Source of the DNA: Lentisalinibacter salinarum
GTDB taxonomy: Bacteria > Pseudomonadota > Gammaproteobacteria > Steroidobacterales > Woeseiaceae
Assembly: GCF_040706555.1 (NCBI RefSeq)
Contig: NZ_JAPDRH010000004.1
Location: 372,001 to 436,000 of the forward strand
Reading direction: 5' to 3'
DNA: 64,000 nucleotides
A program made the position numbers and the translations under genes. The notes under the pieces were generated by a model. It saw nothing but the letters and a program-made list of their open reading frames with translations, ran no database searches and had not been told where the DNA came from. Positions 8,072 to 16,336 of this stretch are shown here, piece by piece. Numbering within the stretch: the first letter of the stretch is position 1; every line of letters starts with the position of its first letter.

Positions 8072-10981
8072 CTAGGCTGCGGTGATCTTGCAGAGCGTCG
8101 CTTTGGTTTCCTGCATCTGCGTGACCGAGTCATAACCATAGGTGAAGGCGTTGTTACATGCCTCACCTCGGACGTAGGGCGCTGATCCTTCGGGATACTT
8201 GTCGATCAGATCCTTGCCTTCGTACCAGCCGCCGAAGTGGAAGGGCGTGAATACCACGCCGCGTCCGACGCGCGGGGTTATCATGGCTTTGATCTTGATC
8301 CTGCCGCCCTCCGGGCCCTCCAGCCAGATCCACTGACCGTCGCGAACACCGGCATCGTTTGCATCAGCCGGATTGATCTCGGCGAACATATCCTGCTGGA
8401 GCTCTGCGAGCCAGGGGTTGGAACGCGTCTCCTCGCCGCCACCCTCGTACTCCACAAGGCGTCCGCTGGTGTGGATCAGCGGGAACTCCTTCGAGTAATC
8501 CTTGGCCTGGATCGAGGCATAACGGGTCGGCAGACGGTAATGGCTCTTGCGGTCCTCGTAGGTGGGGTATTTTTCCACCAGGTCTCGCCGGGCCGTGTAC
8601 AGCGGCTCCCGGTGAATCGGTACCGGATCCGGGAATGTCCACACCACACAGCGTGCCTTGGCATTGCCGAACGGCGCGCAGCCGTGCTTGATGGCGACGC
8701 GCTGGATGCCGCCCGAGAGGTCGGTCTTCCAGTTCTTGCCCTCGGCCGCCTTTTTCTCCTCTGCGGTGAGGTCGTCCCACCAGCCGAGCTGCTTCAGCAT
8801 GTCCGCGGTGAACTCGGGATAGCCGTCCTTGATCTCGGCGCCCTTGCTGTAGGAATTCTCCGCCAGCAGGTTGACGCCGTCACGCTCGACGCCGAATCGG
8901 GCCCGGAAATTGAGACCGCCTTCGGCAACGTGCTTGCTGGTGTCGTAGAGAACCGGCGTGCCCGGATGCTTCATCTCGGGAGTGCCCCAGGACGGCCACG
9001 GCAGGCCGTAATAATCGCCGTCACAGGGTCCGCCCTCTGCCTTCAGCGTGGTCGTGTTGAAGGTGTGCTTGTTCTCCAGGTGGAGTTTCAGGCGTTCCGG
9101 ACTCTGGCCGGTGTAGCCGATCGTCCACATGCCGCGGTTGATCTCGCGCAGGATGTCCTCGACCAGCGGCTCGTCGTTCTCCACCTTCATGTTCTTGGTC
9201 AGCTCTTCGGCGAAACCGAGTTTGTTGGCCAGCTTGTACATGATGGTGTGGTCGGGGAGCGCCTCGAACAGCGGCTCCATGATCCGCTCACGCCACTGCA
9301 GCGAGCGATTGGAGGCGGTGACCGAGCCGTAGGTCTCGAACTGGGTGGCGGCCGGCAGCAGGTACATACCCTCCTGCCGGTCGGGCAGGACGGCCGTGTG
9401 CGTCGGATAGGGATCGACGACGACGAGCAGCTCCAGCGTCTCCATCGCCTTCTTCATCTCCGGGCCGCGGGTCTGGCTGTTCGGTGCGTGGCCCCAGAAG
9501 AACATCGCCTTGACCTGGTCGCGCTGATCGATCAGCCGGCTGTCCTCGAGGACACCGTCGATCCAGCGTGAGACCGGGATGCCGGCGGAGTTCATCGGGT
9601 TGTCGAACGGCACCGGCGCCTGACCCTCCTCGATATCGCCGGCCGTGTCGATATAGCCGGTGTCGAAGCGAGCCTTCAGCCAGTCGAAATCGACGTCCCA
9701 GACCTTCGCCCAGTGCTTCCAGGAACCCTCGGCCAGGCCGTAGTAGCCGGGCAGCGTGTGCGAGAGCACGCCGAGATCGGTGGCGCCCTGCACGTTGTCG
9801 TGTCCGCGGAAGATGTTGGCGCCGCCGCCGGATACGCCGATGTTGCCGAGTGCGAGCTGCAGGGCGCAGTAGGCCCGCGTGTTGTTGTTGCCGATCGTGT
9901 GCTGCGTGCCGCCCATGCACCAGACGATGGTGCCGGGCCGATTCTCGGCCAGCGTCTTCGCCGCGAGCTTCACTTCTTCCGCGGGGATGCCGGTGACGTC
10001 GTGCACGATTTCCGGAGTCCACTTGGCGACTTCGGCCCGGATCTCGTCCATGCCGTAGACACGCTGCTTGATGTACTCCTTGTCTTCCCAGCCTTCCTCG
10101 AAGATGTGCCAGAGCATGCCCCAGATCAGCGGCACGTCGGTGCCGGGGCGGATACGCATGAACTGGTCGGCATGCGCCGCCGTACGCGTGAAGCGCGGGT
10201 CGACGACGATCATCTTCGCGCCGTTCTCCTTGCCGCGCAGCACGTGCTGCATGGCGACCGGGTGCGCCTCGGCGGCGTTACTGCCGATGAAGAACATCGC
10301 CTTGCAGTTGTGCATGTCGTTGTAGGAATTGGTCATCGCGCCGTAGCCCCAGGTGTTGGCTACGCCGGCGACCGTCGTCGAGTGGCAGATACGTGCCTGG
10401 TGATCGACGTTGTTCGTGCCCCACAGCCCCGCAAACTTGCGGAACAGGTAGGCCTGTTCGTTACTGAACTTGGCGGAGCCCAGCCAGTACACCGAATCCG
10501 GGCCGGAACGCTTGCGGATATCCAGGACCTTGTCGCCGATCTCGTCGATGGCCTGATCCCAGGAGACGCGTTTCCACTTGCCGCCTTCCAGCTTCATCGG
10601 ATACTTCAGGCGGCGTTCGCCGTGGCCGTGCTCGCGCACGGAGGCGCCCTTCGCGCAGTGCGCGCCGAGATTGAACGGGGAGTCGAAATCCGGCTCCTGA
10701 CCGGTCCAGATGCCGTTCTGCACTTCGGCGACGATGCCGCAGCCCACCGAGCAGTGGGTGCAGACGGAGCGGCGGGTGGTGACTTCACCCTCCACTTTCT
10801 CCACCTTCGCCTCGGCGCGCTGGATCATCATCGTGGGCAGCGCGGCGGCGGCCGCGGTGCCGCCGATACCGAGACCGGCGCGGCGCAGGAAAGCGCGGCG
10901 GTCGACGGCGGTCCCAAGGGCGCCGTTCAGTGCGCCGTTGCTTTCAGTGGTCGTGAGATCTCGCTTCTTGATCAGCTTCAT
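8072..10981 (-). CDS. Formate dehydrogenase catalytic (alpha) subunit, cysteine type
   Basis: A 969-residue molybdopterin oxidoreductase that oxidises formate to CO2. A twin-arginine signal is at about 28-55 (DRRAFLRRAGLGIGG), placing the enzyme in the periplasm. A 4Fe-4S site has cysteines 74, 77, 81 and 109. The catalytic loop reads HQARICHSTT, with Cys199 where E. coli FDH-N has selenocysteine and the conserved His200 next to it. Molybdopterin-guanine-dinucleotide binding regions and the C-terminal MoCo domain (QTRGPEMKKAMETLELLVVV; EINPADANDAGVRDGQWIW) are present and the length is typical. There is no in-frame TGA, so no selenocysteine is needed. Confidence 0.95.
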   Translation of the reverse strand: MKLIKKRDLTTTESNGALNGALGTAVDRRAFLRRAGLGIGGTAAAAALPTMMIQRAEAKVEKVEGEVTTRRSVCTHCSVGCGIVAEVQNGIWTGQEPDFDSPFNLGAHCAKGASVREHGHGERRLKYPMKLEGGKWKRVSWDQAIDEIGDKVLDIRKRSGPDSVYWLGSAKFSNEQAYLFRKFAGLWGTNNVDHQARICHSTTVAGVANTWGYGAMTNSYNDMHNCKAMFFIGSNAAEAHPVAMQHVLRGKENGAKMIVVDPRFTRTAAHADQFMRIRPGTDVPLIWGMLWHIFEEGWEDKEYIKQRVYGMDEIRAEVAKWTPEIVHDVTGIPAEEVKLAAKTLAENRPGTIVWCMGGTQHTIGNNNTRAYCALQLALGNIGVSGGGANIFRGHDNVQGATDLGVLSHTLPGYYGLAEGSWKHWAKVWDVDFDWLKARFDTGYIDTAGDIEEGQAPVPFDNPMNSAGIPVSRWIDGVLEDSRLIDQRDQVKAMFFWGHAPNSQTRGPEMKKAMETLELLVVVDPYPTHTAVLPDRQEGMYLLPAATQFETYGSVTASNRSLQWRERIMEPLFEALPDHTIMYKLANKLGFAEELTKNMKVENDEPLVEDILREINRGMWTIGYTGQSPERLKLHLENKHTFNTTTLKAEGGPCDGDYYGLPWPSWGTPEMKHPGTPVLYDTSKHVAEGGLNFRARFGVERDGVNLLAENSYSKGAEIKDGYPEFTADMLKQLGWWDDLTAEEKKAAEGKNWKTDLSGGIQRVAIKHGCAPFGNAKARCVVWTFPDPVPIHREPLYTARRDLVEKYPTYEDRKSHYRLPTRYASIQAKDYSKEFPLIHTSGRLVEYEGGGEETRSNPWLAELQQDMFAEINPADANDAGVRDGQWIWLEGPEGGRIKIKAMITPRVGRGVVFTPFHFGGWYEGKDLIDKYPEGSAPYVRGEACNNAFTYGYDSVTQMQETKATLCKITAA

Positions 10982-11034
10982 CGCTAATCTCCCCGTTTAG
11001 TTTCGGATGCGCTGCGGACCTGCCTCGCGGCAGT

Positions 11035-11250
11035 TCACAGGCTGGCTTTCTCGTAGTAAGAACGGATATGCGGTGTCTCCCGATATCCCTGCCGTTCGGG
11101 CTTGGCCGGCGCACGCGCCCCCTCGGATTCGACCATGACCGAACGGCCACCGACGACAACCGCGGCGGTAGCGCCACCCGCGACGGCGAGCGTTTTCAGA
11201 AAGTTACGGCGTTCGCCGGCGTCTACTCGCGATTTACGACTCATATCCAA
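11035..11250 (-). CDS. Formate dehydrogenase-region small Tat-signal protein
   Basis: A 71-residue protein that is almost all twin-arginine signal: ERRNFLKTLAVAGGATAA at about residues 13-30, then a short mature tail ending in RSYYEKASL. It matches the small Tat-target proteins found repeatedly just upstream of the alpha subunit in proteobacterial fdh operons (described as formate dehydrogenase region TAT target). Its role is not established; proposals include a structural peptide of the complex or help with export. It lies 53 bp before the alpha gene on the same strand. Confidence 0.8.
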   Translation of the reverse strand: MDMSRKSRVDAGERRNFLKTLAVAGGATAAVVVGGRSVMVESEGARAPAKPERQGYRETPHIRSYYEKASL

Positions 11251-11278
11251 CCTCCAGTCCTGCGCCGCCCGTCGGCGC

Positions 11279-11953
11279 TCAGGAAACTCCGGACCTGCCA
11301 GGCCCGGTCGTCTGATCCACCATCTCCAGGTGATGCTGGTCCGTTTCGATAAATTGCTCGCCTAGCTGTCCCACGGCGCGATAGAAGCGCGCCGAACGTG
11401 CGCTCTGCATGTCCCGGAACAGGCGAGACATCCACGGTCCGACATGGCGCCCGAAGAATCGGGCTTGCGTCTGCAGGGAATCCGGATGCGCTTCGGTCAC
11501 CAGGAACGCCATGATCTCGCACAGTGCCCCCGCATGGTCTTCAGGCTCGCGGATGTCTTCCCGGCGCTCGAACCCGAGTCGCTGCATATCGTCGCGCAGC
11601 GTGGCAAGCGGCTGCTCCATAAGGAATCCGGTGAGATACCAGGACGCGTAGGGGATCAGCTCGCCCCGGCCGATGCCGATGAACAGGGTCTGGTACTCGT
11701 CTGCGACCTGGGAGGGGTCTGTGCGCTCGGCGGCCTGAGCGAGCAGGTGCCAGGCGACGCCGAGTAGGCTGTCCTCCCGGTCGGAACCGCTTGCGGCCAG
11801 CAGGTCGAGCATTTCGGCGTCGGGGGGAGTGGCGAGCAGGTGGCCGAGAATTCGGTAGGTGTCGGCCCGAAGCCGGTCTTCCGGAACGACGGTTTCAGCG
11901 CCGCTCGATGCGGCGGCTTCTGTCGCTTGGTCCGTAGCCGGTATCTCGTTCAC
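11279..11953 (-). CDS. TorD/DmsD-family molecular chaperone
   Basis: A 224-residue, mostly alpha-helical protein resembling TorD-family redox enzyme maturation chaperones: helices around TYRILGHLLATPPDAEML, the conserved region YQTLFIGIGRGELIPYASWY (about 85-104), and FGRHVGPWMSRLFRDMQSA near 180. These chaperones bind the Tat signal and apo-form of a molybdoenzyme and time its cofactor loading and export, here most likely the alpha subunit three genes downstream. It begins the second block of the fdh cluster after a 190-bp gap holding a palindromic motif. Confidence 0.85.
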   Translation of the reverse strand: MNEIPATDQATEAAASSGAETVVPEDRLRADTYRILGHLLATPPDAEMLDLLAASGSDREDSLLGVAWHLLAQAAERTDPSQVADEYQTLFIGIGRGELIPYASWYLTGFLMEQPLATLRDDMQRLGFERREDIREPEDHAGALCEIMAFLVTEAHPDSLQTQARFFGRHVGPWMSRLFRDMQSARSARFYRAVGQLGEQFIETDQHHLEMVDQTTGPGRSGVS

Positions 11954-11973
11954 TGATTTCCCCCAGAAACGAG

Positions 11974-11987
11974 ACGATGTATATCAA
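11974..11987 (-). promoter_or_regulatory. Weak FNR/DNR-like box upstream of the TorD gene
   Basis: The sequence ACGAT-GTAT-ATCAA matches the FNR/DNR dyad TTGAT-N4-ATCAA at eight of ten positions. It lies only 21-34 bp upstream of the start codon, closer than usual for an activator, so it may be fortuitous. Confidence 0.2.
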
Positions 11988-12078
11988 ACCTGACACCGGA
12001 TTGCACGGAATCCCCATGTCAACAGACGCCGCCAGATTCCAGAATACGGACACTCTGTGGCGCTTCTGTGCGACCGTT

Positions 12079-12093
12079 GCGACAATTTGTCGC
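12079..12093. promoter_or_regulatory. Palindromic operator candidate upstream of torD-fdh operon
   Basis: A perfect dyad GCGACA-ATT-TGTCGC, centred 133 bp upstream of the TorD start. The same architecture, GCGWCA-N3-TGWCGC, occurs between the sigma-54 activator and mobA (17736-17750 and 17767-17781) and in weaker form at 14965-14979. The position and symmetry suit an upstream activating sequence for the local sigma-54 activator, though another local regulator could equally bind it. Confidence 0.5.
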
Positions 12094-12143
12094 GTACTTT
12101 GGAGATGACTTCCCCCGCATTACGGAAAGTCCCTACACGGTAT

Positions 12144-13814
12144 TCAGTGATCCCGCTCGCCGGCGCCCTGTTGCGCTCGCATGAGGTCCTTCACACGGCA
12201 GGTGTCGCACATCTCCAGCCGGCGACGGTCCTCGTCGCTCTGGAACATCCAGTGACTCTCCAGCTTCCGCCTCATCACCTCGATCATCGACCGCGTCGCG
12301 AACGGCTTGCCGCAGGAGATGCAGCACATCGGCTGTTCTTCATGCAGCAGACGCGACGTGCTGCGCTGCGCATCGTCGTAGAGGAACCGGGGCTCCAGCG
12401 TGATTGCGTCCTCGGGGCAGGCCGTGTCACACATGCCGCACTGGACGCAGGAGCGCTCGACGAAATTCAGCTGCGGCAGACCCTGCCCCTCGCGCAGCGC
12501 GGAGGTGGGGCAAACCGCGACGCAGCTCATGCACAAGGTGCATGCCGCGGTGTCGACCCGTATCTGCCCGAATGCGGCGCCGGCCGGCAGCGGCACGACC
12601 TTCTTCGGGGCCGGTGCCTGCTCCAGCAGGAGATTGAGGGCCGTGCGCAGCAGCAGCCGCTTCTCCGGCGGCGGCGCGAATCGGCCCGGCCGGGCAAGCT
12701 CGAGCGCCGCGTCCGATTGCACGGCTTCGGCCAGGGCCCGGGAGTCAGTGGCGTCGACCACCTGAACGGCAGCCGGATAGCCCATGCCTTCCAGGATGGT
12801 GTCGGTGACCTGCGTCTCCCGGTCGAGGGCGTCGCGCACGCTGGCCGGTGTCTCGGTGCCCGTCAGGATGAGGACGCGGCCGGCGCCGTAGGCCAGGCAG
12901 GTGAGCCAGGCTTCCAGCCCCAGCGAGCCGACTTCCTCGAGTTCGATCGGCAGGACGCTCTCCGGCAGCCGGTCGGCCAGCGCTGCCGTCAAGGCTTCGG
13001 CCGAGGCGGCGTCGAAGAAGACCAGCCGCGGCTCGCTGCCGCCCGAGTCCTGGTAGAGCCTGAGCACCGTCCGCACGTAGGCGAGGAGGTCTCCCGTACT
13101 CGGGTACGCATAGGTGATCGCGCCGGTGGGGCAGACGGAGGCGCAGCTGCCGAAGCCCTGGCAGAGATTCGGGTCGACGGTGATGCGCTCGCCGACGGAG
13201 GTGATGGCCCAGGCCGGACACACCTCGAGGCACCGCGTGCAGCCCTTGATGCCCCGGTTCCCGTGAGCGCAGATCTCCGGGTCGTAGTTAAAGAATTTCG
13301 GTTTCTCGAACTCGCCGCGCATATGCGGAAGTTCCTCGAGGGCCGCCTCCAGCGCGTCGGCGTCGCCGCGCGGTGCGTAGTAGCCGGGCGGCGGGGCCTC
13401 CTGGCGGAGCAGCGGCGGATCGCCGAGGTCGAGCACGAGATCGAATCGCGCCTCGTCGATCAGCGTCATGACCGGCGAATCCTCGTCGTCGTCGCCGGAA
13501 TCCGGCAGTGTGATCCTGTAATTCCCGAGGCTGCCGGAGAGGCGCGGCTGCCCGCCCCGGATCAGTGTGAATCCGTCCCGATCGCCGGCAGTCGGCCGCG
13601 ACTCGCCGGGGGCGAACAGCGTCGCCACGAGGCCGTCGCCGAGACGCCCGGCCGTGGCCAGTGTCTCCTCTTCCTCACCGATGATCAGCACGCGGCCACG
13701 GGAGAGAAAGCTGACCAGCGAGGTCGGCTCCGCGCCAGTCCGATGGCGGCTGTCCAGCGCCTCGGCGCGTGCCCGCCCGTCGGTGGTCTGCTCAGGCAGG
13801 GTCAGATCGGTCAT
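12144..13814 (-). CDS. Multi-cluster 4Fe-4S ferredoxin-like protein of the fdh cluster
   Basis: A 556-residue cytoplasmic protein. Two ferredoxin-like regions hold four cysteine sets: CTRCLEVCPAW and CQGFGSCASVCPTGA in the first half (about 220-275), and CTLCMSCVAVCPTSA and CVQCGMCDTACPEDA in the second (about 440-500). Between them is a region resembling a small alpha/beta domain (GAGRVLILTGTETP), and a CxxC pair (CCISC ... CDTC) lies near the C-terminus. Such proteins accompany DUF3305/DUF3306 genes in fdh clusters; an electron-transfer or maturation role is likely but not proven. The start at 13814 overlaps the upstream DUF3306 gene by 23 bp. Confidence 0.8.
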   Translation of the reverse strand: MTDLTLPEQTTDGRARAEALDSRHRTGAEPTSLVSFLSRGRVLIIGEEEETLATAGRLGDGLVATLFAPGESRPTAGDRDGFTLIRGGQPRLSGSLGNYRITLPDSGDDDEDSPVMTLIDEARFDLVLDLGDPPLLRQEAPPPGYYAPRGDADALEAALEELPHMRGEFEKPKFFNYDPEICAHGNRGIKGCTRCLEVCPAWAITSVGERITVDPNLCQGFGSCASVCPTGAITYAYPSTGDLLAYVRTVLRLYQDSGGSEPRLVFFDAASAEALTAALADRLPESVLPIELEEVGSLGLEAWLTCLAYGAGRVLILTGTETPASVRDALDRETQVTDTILEGMGYPAAVQVVDATDSRALAEAVQSDAALELARPGRFAPPPEKRLLLRTALNLLLEQAPAPKKVVPLPAGAAFGQIRVDTAACTLCMSCVAVCPTSALREGQGLPQLNFVERSCVQCGMCDTACPEDAITLEPRFLYDDAQRSTSRLLHEEQPMCCISCGKPFATRSMIEVMRRKLESHWMFQSDEDRRRLEMCDTCRVKDLMRAQQGAGERDH

Positions 13815-14439
13815 CGTCTTTGTCCGGCTCCATGTCTGTATCCACGTCCGTCGGCTCCGCCTCCCGGTCGTCGACCGCGACAGCCGCCACCGCGGACTCG
13901 TCCGGCGCCTCCGCTGCATCCGGGGCAGGCTCCTCGGCCGCCCGCGCTGCCAGCCTTTCGACCTCGCGCGCGATGCGATGACGCATCTCCGCGGTGATCA
14001 CATCGCCGAGCGGCGCCGGATTCGTGTAATCCAGGTCGTAGTCGTCCAGGCCGTCGCGCAGATTGAACTTCGGCGAGCGGAACAGCTTGCGCAGCGCCTC
14101 TCGCTGCAAATCCGGAGCCACATCCGCTGCGAGGAAGGCGCTGTAGTCGGAATCCTCGTCCAGGGACTCGAGCGGCGGCAGCTCCTTTGGCCCTTCTGCG
14201 TCGGATCCCGCCCCGGCGTCCGCGCCGGCTTCGGCTCCGGCACTCGCCCCCGGCTCCGCCGGCGGCGGCGCTTCGAGGCCGGGGGCCGCCGCGGGCGCCG
14301 TTTCGGGCTCCGCGGACTCGATGCCCTCGCGTGCCAGCGCCTTGCGGCGCGACCAGCGGCTCAGGAACGGCTCGTTCGGTTCCGCCGTCTCGGTGGCGTT
14401 GTCCGCATTCACGTTCTTCCGGGTATCTTCACTCATCAC
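13792..14439 (-). CDS. DUF3306 protein of the fdh cluster
   Basis: A 215-residue protein with the DUF3306 hallmark FLSRWSRRKALAREG near residues 25-39 and the segment DYSAFLAADVAPDLQREALR followed by LFRSPKFNLRDGLDDYDLDY. Long stretches rich in Ala, Glu, Pro and Asp (about 40-85 and 165-215) look disordered. No metal-binding or catalytic motif is visible. It overlaps the DUF3305 gene by 4 bp (ATGA) and the FeS gene by 23 bp, so the three are translationally coupled. The function of the family is unknown; it is tied by context to formate dehydrogenase. Confidence 0.85.
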   Translation of the reverse strand: MMSEDTRKNVNADNATETAEPNEPFLSRWSRRKALAREGIESAEPETAPAAAPGLEAPPPAEPGASAGAEAGADAGAGSDAEGPKELPPLESLDEDSDYSAFLAADVAPDLQREALRKLFRSPKFNLRDGLDDYDLDYTNPAPLGDVITAEMRHRIAREVERLAARAAEEPAPDAAEAPDESAVAAVAVDDREAEPTDVDTDMEPDKDDDRSDPA

Positions 14440-14915
14440 TCGGACGCCTCTGACCAGTTCTTTCGCTTGCGCTTGCGGCGCTCGCGAGGCACAAAATGCT
14501 GTACCACGAACTGCTCGATGGACTGGTAGATTTCGGGCGGGATCGGCACGGCGAAGACCTGGTCGTCACTCTCCAGGCATACCGCGGCAGAGTCCTGGTC
14601 CGCCGTGACGCGGAACGGCGTCAGTTCGCCCTCCGGTGTCTCGTGGCAGATGACGAAGAGCGAGGGCTTCCCGGCGGTGAGGTTGTACCAGTACTCCTCC
14701 GCCAGGTCCTTGTAAAGCAGCAGGGAGAAACCCGGCCAGAGGTACTGCGCCTCGCCGTCTTTCTCGTAGATCATCTCGGCCCCCCCGCCGCCGACCGGGA
14801 GATTCTCTCCGGCGACGACGGACAGCGCGCTCCAGCTGGGCACCGACCATTGCCCGCGGCTCACCTGTGTGCGCTGCATGATGACCGCGACCGTGTGACT
14901 CTCCGGCTGACTCAT
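14436..14915 (-). CDS. DUF3305 protein of the fdh cluster
   Basis: A 159-residue protein matching DUF3305: an N-terminal strand with MQRTQVSRGQWSVPSWSAL, a central aromatic stretch (QYLWPGFSLLLYKDLAEEYW) and PSLFVICHETPEGELTPFRV, ending in a basic RRKRKRKNW. The family always sits next to DUF3306 and formate dehydrogenase genes and has no known biochemistry. Start choice is open: the upstream ATG (14915) is used here, but an internal ATG at residue 13 (14879) would place the first conserved strand closer to the N-terminus. Confidence 0.8.
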   Translation of the reverse strand: MSQPESHTVAVIMQRTQVSRGQWSVPSWSALSVVAGENLPVGGGGAEMIYEKDGEAQYLWPGFSLLLYKDLAEEYWYNLTAGKPSLFVICHETPEGELTPFRVTADQDSAAVCLESDDQVFAVPIPPEIYQSIEQFVVQHFVPRERRKRKRKNWSEASE

Positions 14916-14931
14916 GACCCGCGATGGTAGC

Positions 14932-14946
14932 GCAATCCGTACGCCC
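14932..14946 (-). promoter_or_regulatory. Sigma-54-like -24/-12 element for the DUF3305 operon
   Basis: Reading leftward the sequence is GGGCGTACGGATTGC, which has the GG-N10-GC spacing with GGC and TTGC conserved but a poor match in the -24 block otherwise. If used, transcription would start near 14920, which fits only if translation begins at the internal ATG (14879) or the mRNA is nearly leaderless. The presence of a sigma-54 activator gene at 16337 is the reason to consider it. Confidence 0.2.
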
Positions 14947-14964
14947 GCGTCCGACCCTTCGGCA

Positions 14965-14979
14965 GCGATATTTTGTCCC
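14965..14979. promoter_or_regulatory. Degenerate copy of the GCGWCA-N3-TGWCGC dyad
   Basis: GCGATA-TTT-TGTCCC matches ten of the twelve arm positions of the dyad found perfectly at 12079-12093 and 17736-17750. It lies between the divergent DUF3305 and HTH-regulator genes, so it could serve either. Confidence 0.3.
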
Positions 14980-15037
14980 GCCGGTCAGGGAGGGCCAGTG
15001 GCCGACGGCGTACGGCGGATCCCGGGCAGGCCGGCCG

Positions 15038-15054
15038 TGCGCACGCTTCTTGCA
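15038..15054 (+). promoter_or_regulatory. Sigma-54-like -24/-12 element upstream of the HTH regulator
   Basis: TGCGCACGCTTCTTGCA resembles TGGCACG-N4-TTGCA with exact -24/-12 spacing and a good TTGCA block; one G of the invariant GG is replaced by C. The predicted start near 15065 leaves a 65-base leader before the gene at 15131, and the degenerate dyad at 14965-14979 would be centred about 93 bp upstream, a typical enhancer distance. Confidence 0.3.
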
Positions 15055-15130
15055 TACTCCACAATCGAAAGTCGGCGCCCGGTTACCGAGCGGGCCGCCC
15101 GACGATCGGCGTGCAGATCGGAGTGCAGAG

Positions 15131-16093
15131 ATGAGCGTAACTTCTGACGAGAGCGATGCGGCAGCCCCCCGGCCCCCGGACCGGGAGCGGCAGGATACGC
15201 TGCCGCGTTTCATGAACGTCAAGCAGGTCGCCGCCTACCTGCAGGTCAACGAAAAGAAGATCTACGCGCTCGTGGCGGAGGGCAAGATCCCGGCGAGCAA
15301 GCTCACGGGCAAGTGGCTTTTTCCGCGGGATCTCGTCGATCAGTGGGTGCTCGAATCCAGCCACGGCGGTCTCCTGACCGACCGTATCGTTATAGCGGGC
15401 AGCGACGACCCCTTGTTGTTCCGCGCGCTCACCCGGGTCGCGAATTCGCTGCAGTCACAGGCGCTCATCAGCTACACCACGACGGGCAGTCAGCTCGGCC
15501 TGGCGCTGCTCGCCCAGCGGCGGGCCGACGTCTGCGCCATCCACTGGGGCCCGGCCGAGGAGAGCGCCTACCGTCATCCCGCGCTGCTGCGGCAGTTCGG
15601 CCATGCGGGCGACTGGGCGCTGGTCCGCCTGTTCCGGCGCGAGCAGGGTCTGCTGGTATCGCCGGACCTGTGGTCGGCAGATGCCGGCGTGGAGGGACTC
15701 TTCCGGCGGGACGTCCGCTGGGTAGAGCGGCAGGAGGGCGCGGGGTCCCAGCGATTCCTGCGAGAGCTGATCAGCCGCCACCAGCTCGACCCCGCGGACC
15801 GCCGCATCACCGGCCGCGCCGGCAGCGAGCGCGAGACGGCCTCCGTTATCGCCATGGGACAGGCCGAGGTGGGGCCGGGCGCGCGTGCCGCGGCGACCGA
15901 GTTCGGTCTCGATTTCGTGTCGCTCGGCTGGGAGGCCTTCGATCTGGCGCTGCACCGCGGAGTGTTCTTCCGCAATCTGTTCCAGAGGCTGCTGGAGCAC
16001 CTGCGCGGCACGGAGTGCCGGCGGGAGGCCGGCATGCTCGGCGGCTACGATCTCGATGAGCTCGGCACCCTGGTCTGGACGGGTTCCGACTGA
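15131..16093 (+). CDS. HTH (excisionase-type) regulator fused to a periplasmic-binding-like domain
   Basis: A 320-residue protein. Residues about 25-80 form a MerR/excisionase-type DNA-binding helix set (FMNVKQVAAYLQVNEKKIYA, then GKIPASKLTGKWLFPRDLVD). The remainder (about 95-315) reads as a substrate-binding domain of the type found in molybdate-responsive or related one-component regulators: DRIVIAGSDDPLL, ADVCAIHWGPAEE, then DRRITGRAGSERETASVIAMG and the ADVGPG-like AEVGPGARAAATEFGLDF. There is no signal peptide, so the sensor domain is cytoplasmic. It is divergent from DUF3305 and is a prime candidate for controlling the fdh cluster in response to a small oxyanion; the ligand is inference. 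Confidence 0.8.
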   Translation: MSVTSDESDAAAPRPPDRERQDTLPRFMNVKQVAAYLQVNEKKIYALVAEGKIPASKLTGKWLFPRDLVDQWVLESSHGGLLTDRIVIAGSDDPLLFRALTRVANSLQSQALISYTTTGSQLGLALLAQRRADVCAIHWGPAEESAYRHPALLRQFGHAGDWALVRLFRREQGLLVSPDLWSADAGVEGLFRRDVRWVERQEGAGSQRFLRELISRHQLDPADRRITGRAGSERETASVIAMGQAEVGPGARAAATEFGLDFVSLGWEAFDLALHRGVFFRNLFQRLLEHLRGTECRREAGMLGGYDLDELGTLVWTGSD

Positions 16094-16100
16094 AGCGCGC

Positions 16101-16334
16101 CTAATCCTCCGTTGTGTACACGTAGATCTCGTGGTCCACCACGTGCTCGAGACCGAGCGCCGGTACCGTCAGCGTCAACTTCGCTTCCAGCTTGTCGGTC
16201 TGCGGGAATTCACCGTCGGCGAGCGCGTCCCGCACGGCCTTCTCGATCTCGCGCTGGGAAGTGATGCCCACGACTTTAAGGAATTTGCGTATCTCCGTGT
16301 TCAGGCGATCTTCGTCGATTTTTCTGTCGTTCAC
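16101..16334 (-). CDS. Small conserved protein, DUF6494-like
   Basis: A 77-residue acidic protein: RLNTEIRKFLKVVGITSQRE (residues 10-29), then EKAVRDALADGEFP, then a beta-rich C-terminus ending in HEIYVYTTED. It resembles the short DUF6494 family, whose function is unknown. It is separated by only 2 bp from the sigma-54 activator upstream on the same strand and is convergent with the HTH regulator, so it is probably cotranscribed with the activator. Confidence 0.65.
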   Translation of the reverse strand: MNDRKIDEDRLNTEIRKFLKVVGITSQREIEKAVRDALADGEFPQTDKLEAKLTLTVPALGLEHVVDHEIYVYTTED

Positions 16335-16336
16335 TG

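Noticed and set aside
8237..10987. Long open frames antisense to the FDH alpha gene (about 440 and 420 codons)
   Set aside because: They are a by-product of high GC and strong codon bias on the opposite strand; the translated sequence has no domain and the minus-strand gene is certain.
12057..13997. A 646-codon open frame antisense to the 4Fe-4S protein
   Set aside because: Low-complexity Arg/Gly/Ala composition and no motif; the opposite strand has clear ferredoxin motifs.
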